A stretch of DNA of 60,000 nucleotides from Adiantum capillus-veneris (taxonomy: Eukaryota > Streptophyta > Polypodiopsida > Polypodiales > Pteridaceae): the NCBI GenBank assembly GCA_014529385.2, contig CM043971.1, positions 90,577,840-90,637,839 on the forward strand, read 5' to 3'. The notes under the pieces were generated by a model that saw only the letters and a program-made list of their open reading frames with translations, searched no databases and was not told where the DNA came from. Shown piece by piece: positions 11,260-22,538 of this stretch. The number at the start of each line of letters is the position of its first letter. Within the stretch, counting starts at the first letter, position 1. The position numbers and the translations under genes were made by a program.

Positions 11260-13176
11260 TGTCGAGAAATTTGCGGTCTTGCCAAGAAAGCACCGGGATT
11301 TTGGCTGTGAGAGTTTGTGAGAGAACTCTAAAAACTATATGAAGGAGTTAAACCATAGATGCCATGAAGTCTAGGGTGTGGAAGAAAGTGCAATCAAAGA
11401 AGCCCCACACTTTCTCCCTTGCACTCACACACTCAAAGAAAGAACACAAAAGAGAATATCAAAACAACACAAACATGAAAACATCAAGGCTATGGTCATA
11501 TCGTATCATGGTAATATGAAAGGGTTAATAGATGAGTTAATGGCATTAAACCTTTGCCGACCAAAAAGGCTACGAATTGTTCTTTGGAATTGTAGTTTTG
11601 TGCTTACCATAATATATATGTTTTGTCTAGGGATTGGGATTAATTGTGTGTACAAATCCTCTTGGTTCATAGAAAGATAACTACACTTACGTCAAAAGAA
11701 AAGTTATAGTCTATAAGAGGTAGTATGATGGGATACAGTGAAAGAAGTATTTCATTGAGCCTTTCTAGGCCAAAGAGAAACACTATACGTTGCTGAAAGT
11801 GTATCACACAGAGTGAAAGTGATAGAAATTCTCATCATGTGGATTATTCATTTAGGATAACTCTAGTATGTTTAAAATATAGATATGAGAGAAGAGAACG
11901 GAAGAGAAGAGAAGAGAGTTTCCCTCCCAAGCTCTATTCTTGCCTGTAGGCAATAAGGATACTGCATGGAGAGATGTACCTGTAGCAAGGAGAACATAGA
12001 ATTTGTAGAGAGAATGAATTTCTAAGAGTGAGAGAGATAGGTTTGGTTAACGAGATGAGATTAGATATAATATGTTGGATTAGAGATGAAAAAGAAAACA
12101 ACAAGAAATCAACAAAATATCAGAGTAGAACACATCTTACTTGACAAACCCTTCGACACCATTTTTTGATGGAGAGAGCAAGAGGGAAGAATTCCACGTT
12201 GATTGATTCACCAAGTTCAATACCTTCTTTGATTAGAGTTGATCTTCCAAGTATAGCTTACAAAAATGGCTAGTCTTCCGCTAGGAGAAAGTGTAGGCTT
12301 AGGCTTATGTTAATGGCTAAGTACAATTAGGCATTACTACTCTGACTCCCTCATGAACTCCTCTCATCAATGGCTTGAATGAATTTCAAGGAAGAAGAGG
12401 TCCCCTTTTATAGGTGAAGGGAACCCCCAAGTGTTTACACAAGAAGAGAAGAGCCAGTGTGAACAGAAACTGGAAAAGTTGGAAAAGTGAGTTGTCCCTG
12501 CATGATGTGGGCAAACAAGGGTCCAGTATTTTGATCATATCTCCTCAACCGTGGCTCCAAATAAAAAAGTAAAAATATGGGCAAAAAATGCAACTCATTA
12601 GCTATGGCTCGCATTTTATATAGGTTTTTCAATTCGGATTGGAACCATGTGTAAAAAATTCATCAAAATAGGGTACAGTTTTGGCAGCAAAAGTCTTCTT
12701 GTGGTCCCTTTAGCCTAAACTTTTATTTGATTCCAATGGGCACCTCATGCCATATAAAAGCATGACATTTATCCTTGACAAAGTTTTGTAATCATTCTTG
12801 GCAAAATGCATTAAAATAGGGGTATCTTTGAGAATCATGGAAGATAGTGTTCCACTAGCATTTGATTCCTTCCTAGTAGCCGTTTCAAATAAATATAAGA
12901 AAAATACATAGAATCTAGGGTGTAAGATGATAATGACATAGTAGAAATAAAGAATCAATGTTTTTTGTCCTAAGTTAAAGAGACGGAGCTATTGACGCTT
13001 TTTCTATAGTACTTTTTGATGGTAAAGTAAGAATATGTTACCTTTCATATAAATAATAGGATGAGATAGAAAGTTTATTATTATACTCAAATATGCATAT
13101 GTAAATTATAGGAAATATAATTATGTATATTAAAAGTGGAAAGATAGATCTTGTAGCATGCGTTCCCACTATGTAC
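11260..13176 (-). repeat. E2 5' LTR, main part
   Basis: Starts TGTCGAGAAA on the plus strand (the LTR's 3' end in element orientation) and runs parallel to 4526-6440. It is cut after CCACTATGTAC by X1; its last 16 bp follow at 15834-15849. Confidence 0.85.
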
Positions 13177-14164
13177 TGAGGCGGTCGGGGGTGGGCAACA
13201 AGAGAGGCGATTTCTAAACCCCCCTCAAGGCTCCCGTGCTGCTCAATTGGGGCTAGGGCAACCACAAGCACAACACAACAACAAACCCACAGCCAAACCC
13301 AAACAAGATAGGGGCACCACCTAGTTATGGTATGCGAACTAGGACGCAAGAGAGATTTTGGCACAACCAAGAAGATGCACCACACAACACACACAAGCAA
13401 CCTCACACCAAGACACACATGAAATGGACCAGAGAGAGTTAGAGCAAAGGGAAGAGAGAGAGGAAAGGATCTTGCGTAATACCTTATTTGTGACTTGCAA
13501 ATGGAGATGGTTCGGTATGATGCTATCGTAGAACTTGTACAAAACTCACTCAATGCTTAGTGATTGCTAAACATTGCCAAAACACACACACACACTGTCT
13601 TAGGGTGTGGGAGACCTCTCACCACAATACCCTCTTACAATGGACAAAAAACTGGCAATGAAAAACACACTAAAACACTTTCTAAAATCAAGATCAACCG
13701 ATAGAAACTCAAAATACACAAGTCACCTTGAATTCACCAAACCGTATTGCACAAATGGAAGGACGAAGATTTGAACGTCGAATCACGCCTTTGATGCACC
13801 AAACCTCAATTTATTGATGATGAAGGAGAATATACAATAGTGGTTTTGAGATTTGTGGAACTCACGCTCTCTCACTTGCAATGTGTAGCTCACAAGTGGT
13901 TGCTACACCTAAGTCTCTCCTCACGCATAGAGTGTTGGGGTGCTATGTGAGATGTTGGAGGTTGTTTTACAAGAAGGAGAGGGGCCTATTTATAGGTTAG
14001 AGACCCCTTATTAAGATTATTGGAAATCCTAATTTACAAGCTAACAAATCAGGATTATGATTTTTTTGAATATCAAAACATTGCGGGCCTTCTTTGTCTG
14101 CTTGAGTCATGGGTGTGGGCTCAAAAGAGAGCATTATTGATGGTAGATAAGGTGAAAGTAAGTA

Positions 14165-14233
<69 letters not shown>

Positions 14234-15829
14234 ACTATACACATGTCTTGAGGTGAGGTGTCTTTTATGGTTAGGTCAATGGCTATTTTGTGTTAGTATG
14301 TTAGTGGTTAGTGTTAGTAATCACTAGAAAGTTAATGATATATTTACAATGGGTAGAATGGGGTGGATGGTTGAAGTAAGATGGTTGAATGAAGTGAGCA
14401 AATCCTTGTGATGGTGAAGCTTGAAGAAGTTTTGGACTTACTTGTGAAGGTTCTCAAAATGACTATCGATCTTCTTCTTCGTCTTCCCTTCTTTACGCCA
14501 CCGCCGCCAAGGTTGATTATCGTGATGAAAATGGTAATTCTGTTGATGAGATCTCTTGATTTGCAGAGGTTAATCATGGTACACATGCTGAATTTTATGT
14601 ATATATATAAGGAGTAAGATGAAATTGTACTTTGGAGATAATAGAGAGAGACATAGAGATGGTGTATGTACATGGAGAGCTCATATGAGAGCTATGGGAG
14701 TAAGAGGGGAGGTTAATGGTGAAGAAGGTGAGAGAAACCATTGAAGGTGCAGGTTTGAGTGAGGGATTGAGAGGAATGTGTGTGTGTGTGTGTGTGTAGA
14801 AGTATGGAAAGATGTGAGAGAAGACTATGGGCTACTTGTGAGAAAAGTGGGCAGACTGGGGTCCACTCAAAAAATCATAACTCACCAGTGGCTACTCCAG
14901 AAATCATGAAAAAATTTGAGGTGATTATTCAAAGCGTGGGCTATATTTTCTCTTTTGACCACCGCTCCAAATTTGGAGTGGAGATAGGTGCCAAAATTCT
15001 CACCAAAAATCCTGTTTTTATGCCTGCAAAAGTCTTTTAGTGGCCCCCTCCTTTGTTGAATTTGTACAATGCATCCAAGAGTGAGCCCCTCCTTTTTCAT
15101 ATCATAATACAAAGCATCCAAGTTGCCCTTGACCCATGCATGGAGGAGGATTATTGGTGAGTAAAGAAATATATTCATGGTGGGACTAGTGTATGGACTA
15201 TTCATGGACTTTAGCTCAATGAGCACATAGTGTTAGAATAATGAGTAAAAATAATAATAAAGATATGGAAAGATATTGGAATCATATGATATGGTCCCTC
15301 TTTGAATTATTTTGGGTGAAAGAGGAAAAGGTATGCAAGTAAATAATATAATAAACGTGACCAATGAGTAGAAATCAATTTTTTGTTTTCACGAGGGTGA
15401 GGGTGAAAATGTGGGAGTGATTTGTATAAAGGAAAAATATGAGGTTAGAGTATGTACATATTGGCAAAAAATATACTTATGGTGCAAAAGGATGAAAGAA
15501 GGTAAATTTAATAAAACACACACCTAGGTATAAATATTTAAATAAATATCAAAATAACTATAAAAATCCCTATATTTAGGCCACATATATAATGAAATAT
15601 TTACACACAAATGGGCCATAATATTTTTTTTTATTTTATTTTTATTTTTTTACTCAACTAGCCCAGTGACTAGCTAATTTAGGGTTTTTAAGAAAATATG
15701 GGAAAAGTCCCCTAACTCACACACGCCTATTTATAGTGAAATGGTAGGGATAGCCATAGTGTTTGGGTGATTTTGGTAGGGTGAGGTAGCTTACTATGGA
15801 AATTATGGAAAGCCGAAAAACGGCTATCA
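13177..15829 (+). mobile_element. X1: 2.65-kb LTR-like unit (solo LTR) inside the E2 LTR
   Basis: Bounded by TGAGGCGG and ACGGCTATCA and flanked by GTAC on both sides (13173-13176, 15830-15833). Excising it restores the E2 LTR in register. It has no convincing gene: its interior is AT-rich and carries a GA tract (14168-14231), a GT tract (14779-14797) and A/T runs near 15610-15650. The related units X2 and X3 share start, end and many inner segments. TG...CA ends, length and lack of coding fit a solo LTR of a long-LTR element. Orientation is not certain; plus is arbitrary. Confidence 0.8.
14168..14231. repeat. (GA)n microsatellite in X1
   Basis: Uninterrupted AG dinucleotides of about 64 bp. 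Equivalent tracts occur in X2 (20091-20147) and X3 (58960-59004), so the tract belongs to the X unit. Confidence 0.97.
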
Positions 15830-15833
15830 GTAC

Positions 15834-15849
15834 GTGTCACAACAAGACA
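15834..15849 (-). repeat. E2 5' LTR, terminal 16 bp
   Basis: GTGTCACAACAAGACA aligns with ATGTAACAGCACGGCA at the end of the other LTR (6440-6455), 11 of 16 identical, and is followed by the ACGT duplication. Confidence 0.6.
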
Positions 15850-15853
15850 ACGT

Positions 15854-16729
15854 AATGACTCCAAAAATTCATTGTTTATTTTGTGAAAGCAAGTGAATTA
15901 ATCTGACACAATCGGCTTAGTGCATCTGCTAGTACACTATATCACCCCTTGATATATTATAGCTTACAATCTTAATCTTGAAAGGATTGATGTGTCCATA
16001 CGTGGCTAGTTCTAGTGGTGATGCATTGAGCATTGAGATACCTATTGCGGATAGATTGGCAGAGGTCACTGCACATGGCATTGATGCGATTGGCATAGAT
16101 ATGCTAGAGGATATTACACATTTTTTATCAGCCTTCGAGACTCTCATGTATGACCTTTTAGTGTCGAGACCCAACATAACAGCTACAGTGGGAGAGTTTA
16201 CAGTTGGAATTGTCAGTCGATCAATTATTCACAATAGCATAATACATCATGGAGCAGTGAAAGTCATCAGTATATGTGTAGGGTATGCATGTTGATTCTA
16301 GCAAGGATATACACTTTCTCACATCAGTTGATCAGCCTATATGGCAACATGCACTCCACCATCTAGCTTCATGACCCTTCAAGTTCATTTGATTAGTAAA
16401 CCATTTTATAATCTCATGGTCAAAAACCACTTAAAACCTGTGACCATATAGATAGTGTCGTCACTTTTGTAAAGCATGAACTATGGCATAGAGCTCCCTC
16501 TCATAGACAAAATAATTTTGTTGAGCTCTATAATAGTATCCAGCTTTTTACTTTCAAAGTCTATAGGTATTCCCTCCTGGAAAAGTATTGCACCATTTGA
16601 TTTTTCACTAGCATCAGTCTCTACCACAAAAGACTTAAGTGGGTCAATGATTGCTAGGATGGGAGCAGTGGCTATAGCTACCTTGAGTTGTTCAAAATTG
16701 CATAGTTGGGCTTCTTCCCAAGAAAAGGT
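15854..16729 (-). pseudogene. E3 RNase H domain, decayed
   Basis: Minus-strand reading upward from about 16660 gives FVVETDASEKSNGAILFQEG (first catalytic Asp) and then, in another frame, NYFVYERELYAIVHALQK (catalytic Glu) and HRF...DHEIIKWFTNQMNLK. These are the standard gypsy RNase H blocks. The reading changes frame at least once and meets several stops. The distal part (15929-16177) is an open frame without a known motif, in the position of the RNase H to integrase linker. It is interrupted on the left by the E2 insertion. Confidence 0.75.
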
Positions 16730-17260
16730 CTAACATTTTTCTTTATGTTGATCCGTCATAGGAACATTGATTTTGGTATAATCATAGATATATTGTTGAT
16801 AAAATCTAGCCATGCCTAAGAAGATTTGAAGCTCATCAACCGTATTGGAATGTAGCCATCCAAGAATGGTAGTGACCTTGTTAGTGTCCATCTTCATGCC
16901 ATAATAAGATATCATAGCCTAAACAAAGATATATCTTTGTATAGTATCTTTCCCCATGAAGTTAATCAAACAACTCATCCACTTGAGATAGAGGATACTT
17001 GTTCTTGATGATTATGGTGTTTAATCCGTGATAATCTACACACATGTGCATAGTACTACCTTTTTTTTTACCAATAGAATTGGCAATGCCCAAGGCAGAG
17101 TCCTAGGTCTAGTGAAACCACGGGCAAGGTAGTCAATCAACTGAAGCTCAACATCCTTGGCCTCACTAGCACTCATACGATAAAGTGGTTTACTCACTGG
17201 TTTAGTGCCTGGCAGGACATCTATACCTTGCTGCACATCACGTGTAGGGAGTAACTTGAC
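16730..17260 (-). pseudogene. E3 reverse transcriptase with palm deleted
   Basis: The N-terminal part (17036-17236) reads PGTKPVSKPLYRMSASEAKD, then [23 protein letters not shown], followed in another frame by [20 protein letters not shown] and DELFD...GERYYTKIYL. It then jumps to the post-catalytic region at 16730-16915: MISYYGMKMDTNKVTTILGW and LQIFLGMARFYQQYI. About 115 residues, including the YxDD active site, are missing at roughly 16915-16930. The enzyme cannot be functional. Confidence 0.82.
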
Positions 17261-17606
17261 GGTAAATCACTTGAGAATACATCACTATACTCCGTGAGTG
17301 AGTGAGTCAGCTTTTGCCGTACAAAAGGAGAAAGTAAACTAGAGCTATGTTGGAATGGAGAATCTTGTAATTACTTTAATGTTTGTTTTACAACAACTGC
17401 ATGCTGCTCAACATAATTAGAACTGAGAGCACTTTTCTCTTTAGAATTATTAGCACTTTCCTTTTAATTAAAATTCATTGCACTTTGCATACCATAACTA
17501 GAATCCACAACACTTTTCTCTTGAGAATTCACAAGACTTGGAGACAAGCGGTAACACAAAAAGACTTCATTGATTACATTTGCTTTTTGTTTTAAAAAAA
17601 ACTCGG
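17261..17606. other. E3 protease-RT linker, no intact frame
   Basis: Lies between protease and RT of E3. I see short repeated motifs of the type TTAGAATTA and CACTTTTCTCTT (around 17420-17530), and no conserved domain. Confidence 0.45.
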
Positions 17607-18176
17607 TTATAGAGGTGCAAATGGTATATTTTTATCACCAAGAAAGAGCACATGTTTACCATTGGCCATAAAGGATAAGAAGTTGTGTTTGTAACTAGTG
17701 TGCAATGTGTTTCCTAAACCATGCAGCCACTCCCATCCTAAAACTACATCAACACGTTCCACATTCATAACTTGAAAGTCAAGGGTCATCATATGATCTA
17801 GAACAATAAGTTCAACCCCTTGAACTACCGTGTTCCATACATCTTTATCATTTCTAGAAATCTGTTCTACCACATACTTGTGGGAGCAGGGAGTCTGTGT
17901 AAGCTTCAATTTCTTGACTAGCTTATAGTTTAGGAAGTTTTGAGTTGCACCATCATCTACAAAAATACGAACACGTTGTCCATTAATAGTGCCATGCATG
18001 CGAATCAACTCATGGGGGCCAAAGGTGGGTTGCCACATAGAAGCAAGCACACAACACTTGTGCTTTTCTTCCATATTATGAAGAACCTCTACAATACAAT
18101 ATTTAAGAGATGAATCTAATGTGAGGCATTGCACCGTGTGCATGGCTCCTTTTCTTTTCCTTGCAAAAGAGGACAA
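17607..18176 (-). pseudogene. E3 aspartic protease
   Basis: A minus-strand open frame of 189 codons. After a linker with KCCVLASMWQPT it shows HGTINGQRVRIFVDDGATQN, the retropepsin catalytic loop (hydrophobic, then D-D-G-A), then NFLNYKLVKKL and, at the end, VERVDVVLGWEWLHGLG, the second hydrophobic-Gly strand. This is the usual gypsy protease pattern and length. Its apparent start lies past a frameshift from the zinc knuckle of gag, so it was read as part of gag-pol. Confidence 0.82.
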
Positions 18177-18214
18177 TCCTTCTTGTTATGCTGGTCTAAA
18201 AGACATTTGAAACA
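18173..18214 (-). pseudogene. E3 gag zinc knuckle
   Basis: The minus strand reads CFKCLLDQHNKKDC, an intact CX2CX4HX4C knuckle that binds RNA. It is in a different frame from the protease directly downstream. Confidence 0.8.
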
Positions 18215-19252
18215 ACATATTGTGTTTCTTTGCACTCTCAAAATTGGCAGTGTTGAGAGCCCCACATGGAGTATCTTGTAATTTCTTAAGCTTCTTAGCC
18301 TCTTGAGGGTGTGGAGAGGTAGATTGTCTCCTGTTCTTCTTGGAACATGTGGGAGATCTACCTAGCCATTGGCTCTTAGAAAAAGTATTCTTAGAGTAGG
18401 GAACATCTCCCTATCTCTCTTGGTCATCATCATACATTTGTGCATGAGCGATGGCTTCTTCCAAAGTTTTTGGATATTGGATCTTGACATGAAGATGATA
18501 GTCTTTGTCAAGATCCCTATTGAAACCACAATTTTTTTGGAATTCATGTAGACCTTCTAGTTTTAATATAATTTCTCGATACTAAGTGAGAGAGAGGCCA
18601 AACATGCAACATGCATCCCATGCTATCCAATTCTTGTCTTCTTCGTTGGAGTTCAAAAACTCTTTGGAGAAAGAACCTTGAAACGCAGCCCAAGATCAAG
18701 GACGAGATCTATTGGAAATATCATCCACCACTTATAGGCCTTGTCTTAAATACATAGACTTGTTTCCACAGTTGTCTTAATATCTGGGTGTGTCTGAGCC
18801 TATGTATATCACTCCATTTGTGTAAGAACATACCTTTTACGATCATGCTCTTCACCTTGAAACTCAGGAATGGTGGTATTCTTAAGTAATGCATTGCTAC
18901 CCTTTACATCTTCTAAATCACTTGCCTCATGGACTCCTTGAGTCGTGCCAATACGGGTTCCTTCAATATTGTCAGCTTGGGCTCCTTGAGCCCTCTATGA
19001 ATTCATAAATTCCATAAGTAGCATAGTAAGGTTTGTAAAATTTTCATTTAATACAAAGAGGTTGCGTTCAAGTACGCTTTGGCAATTTTCCAAAGTCTTG
19101 AAAGTAGCCATATCTACAAGGCCATGATCTCCTATATCATCATCGTCGTGCATATTAGTGTCGGCAGTACACATGGTTTCCGAATTTTGATGTGTGTGCT
19201 CAAAATCAAAAGTGTGTGTTTGTAGGACATCTCTGCCAGTCATGATAAACAC
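18215..19252 (-). pseudogene. E3 gag
   Basis: The N-terminal open part (18995-19252, 85 codons) has an acidic DDDDIGDHG stretch and a leucine-rich helix (ENCQSVLERNLFVLNENFTN). After a stop come PEFQGEEHDRKRYVLTQME, QTHPDIKTTVETSLCI and DKAYKWW, which match the capsid pattern of gypsy gag (a PxFxGE start and a paired-Trp helix). The remaining stretch to the knuckle is broken by many stops. Confidence 0.65.
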
Positions 19253-19610
19253 ACGTTAATGTAGAGAGACAAGAACGTCAACTTGTACCTTGTAAATCTT
19301 GAAGTCGTGTTTTTTATGCTCGACGACTTTTGTGTTGCATGCGATCCTTGCCTTGCAAAATTTGTAGCGCTTCATGTCTTGTTCTTCGTAAGAACATCTT
19401 CATTGATTCTTCACAAAAACTCATTGTTTTTGTGAAGTTTTTTTTTTTCTGTTCACTGTGAAGCTTCTTTCTTGAAGAAAAATAAATTTTGGAAGAAAAA
19501 TTGTCTTTCTCTAACGAGTGAAAAGGAAGGGTGAAACTACTTCCTTGAAGTTTGTAGCTTTCCTTTCTTTCTAGCTTTCTTTGTTAACTCAAGTATACTA
19601 TCTTTCCTTG
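19253..19610. other. E3 leader, gene-less
   Basis: T-rich sequence with no open frame of note, on the gag side of E3. No primer site or LTR edge was recognised, so the E3 5' end is lost or diverged. Confidence 0.4.
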
Positions 19611-19623
19611 TTCTATACACCAA

Positions 19624-19695
19624 GTTTCAATAGCTTGGATGGTAGGGTGTTGGCCTCTTGCCCTCATGGGGTGGGTTCAACCTCCTTCTTGCAAG
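19624..19695 (+). repeat. tRNA-like sequence, probable SINE head
   Basis: TAGCTTGGATGG (19631-19642) resembles a tRNA A box, and GGGTTCAACCTCC (19673-19685) a B box, about 30 bp apart. The text between them (GGTGTTGGCCTCTTGCCCTC) is laid out like a tRNA D-arm to anticodon region. It does not look like a foldable tRNA. A tRNA-derived SINE is likely, running on to the X2 insertion. Confidence 0.45.
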
Positions 19696-19822
19696 GGTTT
19701 AGAGGGCCTTCCTATGCGTGCAACCAACAACGTCAGCAGAGCCTCGATGTCGTAAAGTTGTCAATCGAGTTTGCCTTGGTCACTCACCTTAAACGTTTGT
19801 TGTTGCTTGGTGCACAAGACGT

Positions 19823-20078
19823 TGAGGCGGTCCGGGGCGGGCAACAAGAAGAGCAACCTCTAGACACCCTTCAAGGCTCCCGTGCTGCTCAATGGGGCTG
19901 GGGCACAACACAACACAAACCAAAACAAACCCATAGCCAAATCCCAACTACACAAGGGGCACCACCTAGTTTAAGAGCGAACTAGGACGCAAAAGCGGAG
20001 AATCGTTAGAGCAACCCACAAACAAGCAAGGAATTTACACTAACCCTAACACCAATGGAACACTCTCACACACTAAAA

Positions 20079-20150
<72 letters not shown>

Positions 20151-22534
20151 TGCTCGGGCTGCTTTGAAGTGTATCGTTATTGATCAAGCAAACATAAATA
20201 TATATATGTAAGAAAGAGAAAGAAGGAGGAAGGGGGTGCTTATTGCACTAATGCCTTCTTACAAATCTGTCATGACCAATCAAAGTGAGATTAGTATTTG
20301 TTCAACATAGCCTGAGTAAATTACACCACAATACATCACAAGAAAAAAGCCACCCCAATCACTGTCTTAAGGCCAGGGGAGTCCTCTCCACCCTGTCGCC
20401 CTCTTACAGCATGTGGGATTTATGGCTAAATTGATAACAATACCCGGAGACAAGCTATCAAGAAATTAAATAGAATACCAAGACACTTACACATCATTAT
20501 CGTCCATGACTTCACGTTGGAAGGGAGACAAGGTATCCATGCTTAGTCCAAATTCACCCTCCTTGATTTAGCAAATGTTGGGCTTACACTAGTAGGAGAA
20601 ATGATAGATTTCCTACTCTCAATTTAATGATCCCTCTCTCTTACAATGGCATAGAGTTCCCTTGCTAATCACCTCTAATACAACACATACATATGCCTAA
20701 TGCCAATGAGATTCCACTCAAGGGCTCCTTCTCAAGAGGTTGAGTTTGGCTTCTCAAGCTATAGCATAGTGCTCTTTCTTCTCCCCCCTTTTTGTGCTAG
20801 CTACACCCTCCTTTTATAGCAATTTTGAAGGCTAGGGTTACTCCTCTAACCATGGTTGGGTTAGATTTTTAGCAATTTATCTAATTTCTTTTGCTTGGAA
20901 TTATCAAGAAGTTGGTGGGGAAAGAGAGAGGAGAGAAATGGAGGTGATAGGACTTTTCATAGTGGGTTAGTGTTAGTAGAGTTAGTATTAATTTACAAAT
21001 GGAATTGGATATTTACAATGGGAGTATCCATGTAGGATACAAATAAGGAAGAAAAACTCTTAAGAGGTAAGAAAAGGTGGATTTCTTACAAGGTTGATGC
21101 TCCAAGTGTCTTGAGTAGGGCCAATTTTGACGCTTGTTGACGGTCCACTAGCTTTGACGGTACATTTTTTCTCCACTCTTGACCTTCCTTGAGAGACAAG
21201 GTAATTGAAGCTGAGTAATCAACCACCATGATGCTGTCTTTTAAGAGAAGAGGCTGCATTTTGTGGTTTTTTTGATAGATATGGGTAATTTGGAGGAGGA
21301 AAAATGAGACTAGGTGGTCAATTTTGGAATGGAATTGTGTGTGGGAGGTATGAGTTCACCATGGTTTCTCTTATTCTTCAAGGTTGAGGAGAAGGTGAGT
21401 AGGGTGCAGAGAGGAGTGGTGAGAGAGGTGGGGATGATGAGTGGAGAAGTGTGTGTGAAAGAGGAAAAGGATAAAGTGGAAGAGAGAGTGTGGCTGCATA
21501 GCATGGGAAAACTGGGGTCCACTAATAAAATCATAGCTCACAGCTCGTAGCTCAAAAAAATATGAATAAATTTGAGGCAAAAGTTCAGCCCACGAGCTAC
21601 AACTTTTGTTTGTATCACCTTTTCAAATTCGGAGAGCAAGTGAACTTTAAAAATTCAACAAAATCGACCGTTGTTTTCCACTGCACAAGGTCCTTGTGGG
21701 GTCCTTCTTTGGATGATTCTTTTGAATACCTCCAAGAGTGAGCCCTCCATAGTGCATGTATGCATGCCACCTACCCTTGACCTTATTTGGTAGGTTTATA
21801 ATTGAAGATATTGTTGAGATCATGATATAAGTGAATAGTACAACTAAGAAAATCAAATATTGAGGGGTCTAAAAAATATGTACATGTCAAATATAAATAA
21901 TATAAGTGGAAAAAATATAAAGGGGTCAAAAGAAATCTCTCTCATTATGAGGCTACCATAAAAAGATAAATATTTTTGGTGTTCTAATGTTTTAGAAAAA
22001 AAACAAAATAGATGTAGGAAGGGAAAAATCACAATAGTGAAAAAATATACACATAAATAAAACTAGTTTTTTTGGATTTTTGTTGGGGTGGAGTTACACC
22101 AAATATAAGAGAAGCTTACATGAAAATATTTCTATATGGAATAAAGCGTATGAAAAATGGTAAGAAAAATTGTGGTAATGGTGAGGCAATGTACAGAGCA
22201 TAAATAACACACACCTAGGTAGAAATATTTAAATAAATACCAAAATAATTATGAAAAAAATCTTTTATTTAGGCCCTATATACAAAGAAATATTTACATA
22301 CGCATGGGCCATAATATACTTATATTTTTTATATTTTTTATTTTTTTGGCTCAACTAGCCCAATGACTAGCTAATTGAGGGTTTTTTATTTCAGTAAGGA
22401 GATATGGGAAAAGTCCCCTAACTCACACGCACCTATATACAGTGAAAGGGTGAGGGTAACCATAGTGTTTGAGTGATTTGATAGGGGGGGATAACTCACT
22501 ATGGCAATCACAGAGAGCCGAAAAACGGCTATCA
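19823..22534 (+). mobile_element. X2: 2.71-kb LTR-like unit (solo LTR)
   Basis: Starts TGAGGCGGTCC and ends ACGGCTATCA like X1, and is flanked by ACGT on both sides (19819-19822, 22535-22538). It carries the same inner landmarks as X1: a GA tract near the start, the ACTAGCCCA / GACTAGCTAAT segment and the AAAGTCCCCTAACTCACAC segment near the end. It has no convincing gene. Because it has its own target duplication, X1 and X2 are separate insertions rather than the two LTRs of one element. Confidence 0.82.
20091..20147. repeat. (GA)n microsatellite in X2
   Basis: About 57 bp of uninterrupted GA. Confidence 0.97.
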
Positions 22535-22538
22535 ACGT

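Larger units (their letters stand above)
4526..15849 (-). mobile_element. Ty3/gypsy LTR retrotransposon E2, minus strand, with nested X1
   Basis: Two related LTRs flank a 4.8-kb internal region: the 3' LTR at 4526-6455 and the 5' LTR at 11260-13176, resuming at 15834-15849 after the X1 insertion. Their lengths are 1930 and 1933 bp. Inside, on the minus strand, lie the primer site, gag, protease, RT-RNase H, a remnant of the integrase C-terminus and the polypurine tract. The 4-bp flanks match: ACGT at 4522-4525 and at 15850-15853. The 5' LTR keeps the TG/CA ends and the 3' LTR shows TA for TG at 4526. Multiple stops and LTR indels show that it is old and inactive. Confidence 0.88.
3957..19822 (-). 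mobile_element. Ty3/gypsy element E3, split by E2 and lacking recognised LTRs
   Basis: Minus-strand domains occur in the order gag, zinc knuckle, protease, reverse transcriptase, RNase H, integrase from 19252 down to 3957, once the E2 insertion 4526-15849 and one copy of its ACGT duplication are set aside. The retained coding is about 4 kb. No LTR of E3 is recognised: its left end fades out near 3957 and its right end meets a SINE-like sequence and X2. The RT palm is deleted and stops are frequent, so the element is dead. Confidence 0.65.

Noticed and set aside
13038-13553. 171-codon minus-strand frame rich in Cys, Val and Leu
   Set aside because: It spans the junction between the E2 LTR and X1 and is not open at the equivalent places in X2 or X3.
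19624-19695. Functional tRNA gene
   Set aside because: A and B boxes are recognisable, but acceptor and anticodon stems do not pair well by eye.
19581-19985. 134-codon plus-strand frame
   Set aside because: It runs across the SINE-like sequence, the target duplication and the start of X2, so it is a chance fusion.
13177-22534. X1 and X2 as the two LTRs of one 9.4-kb element with E3 coding between them
   Set aside because: Each X unit has its own 4-bp flanking duplication (GTAC and ACGT). X1 lies inside the E2 LTR and splits it in register, so they are independent insertions.
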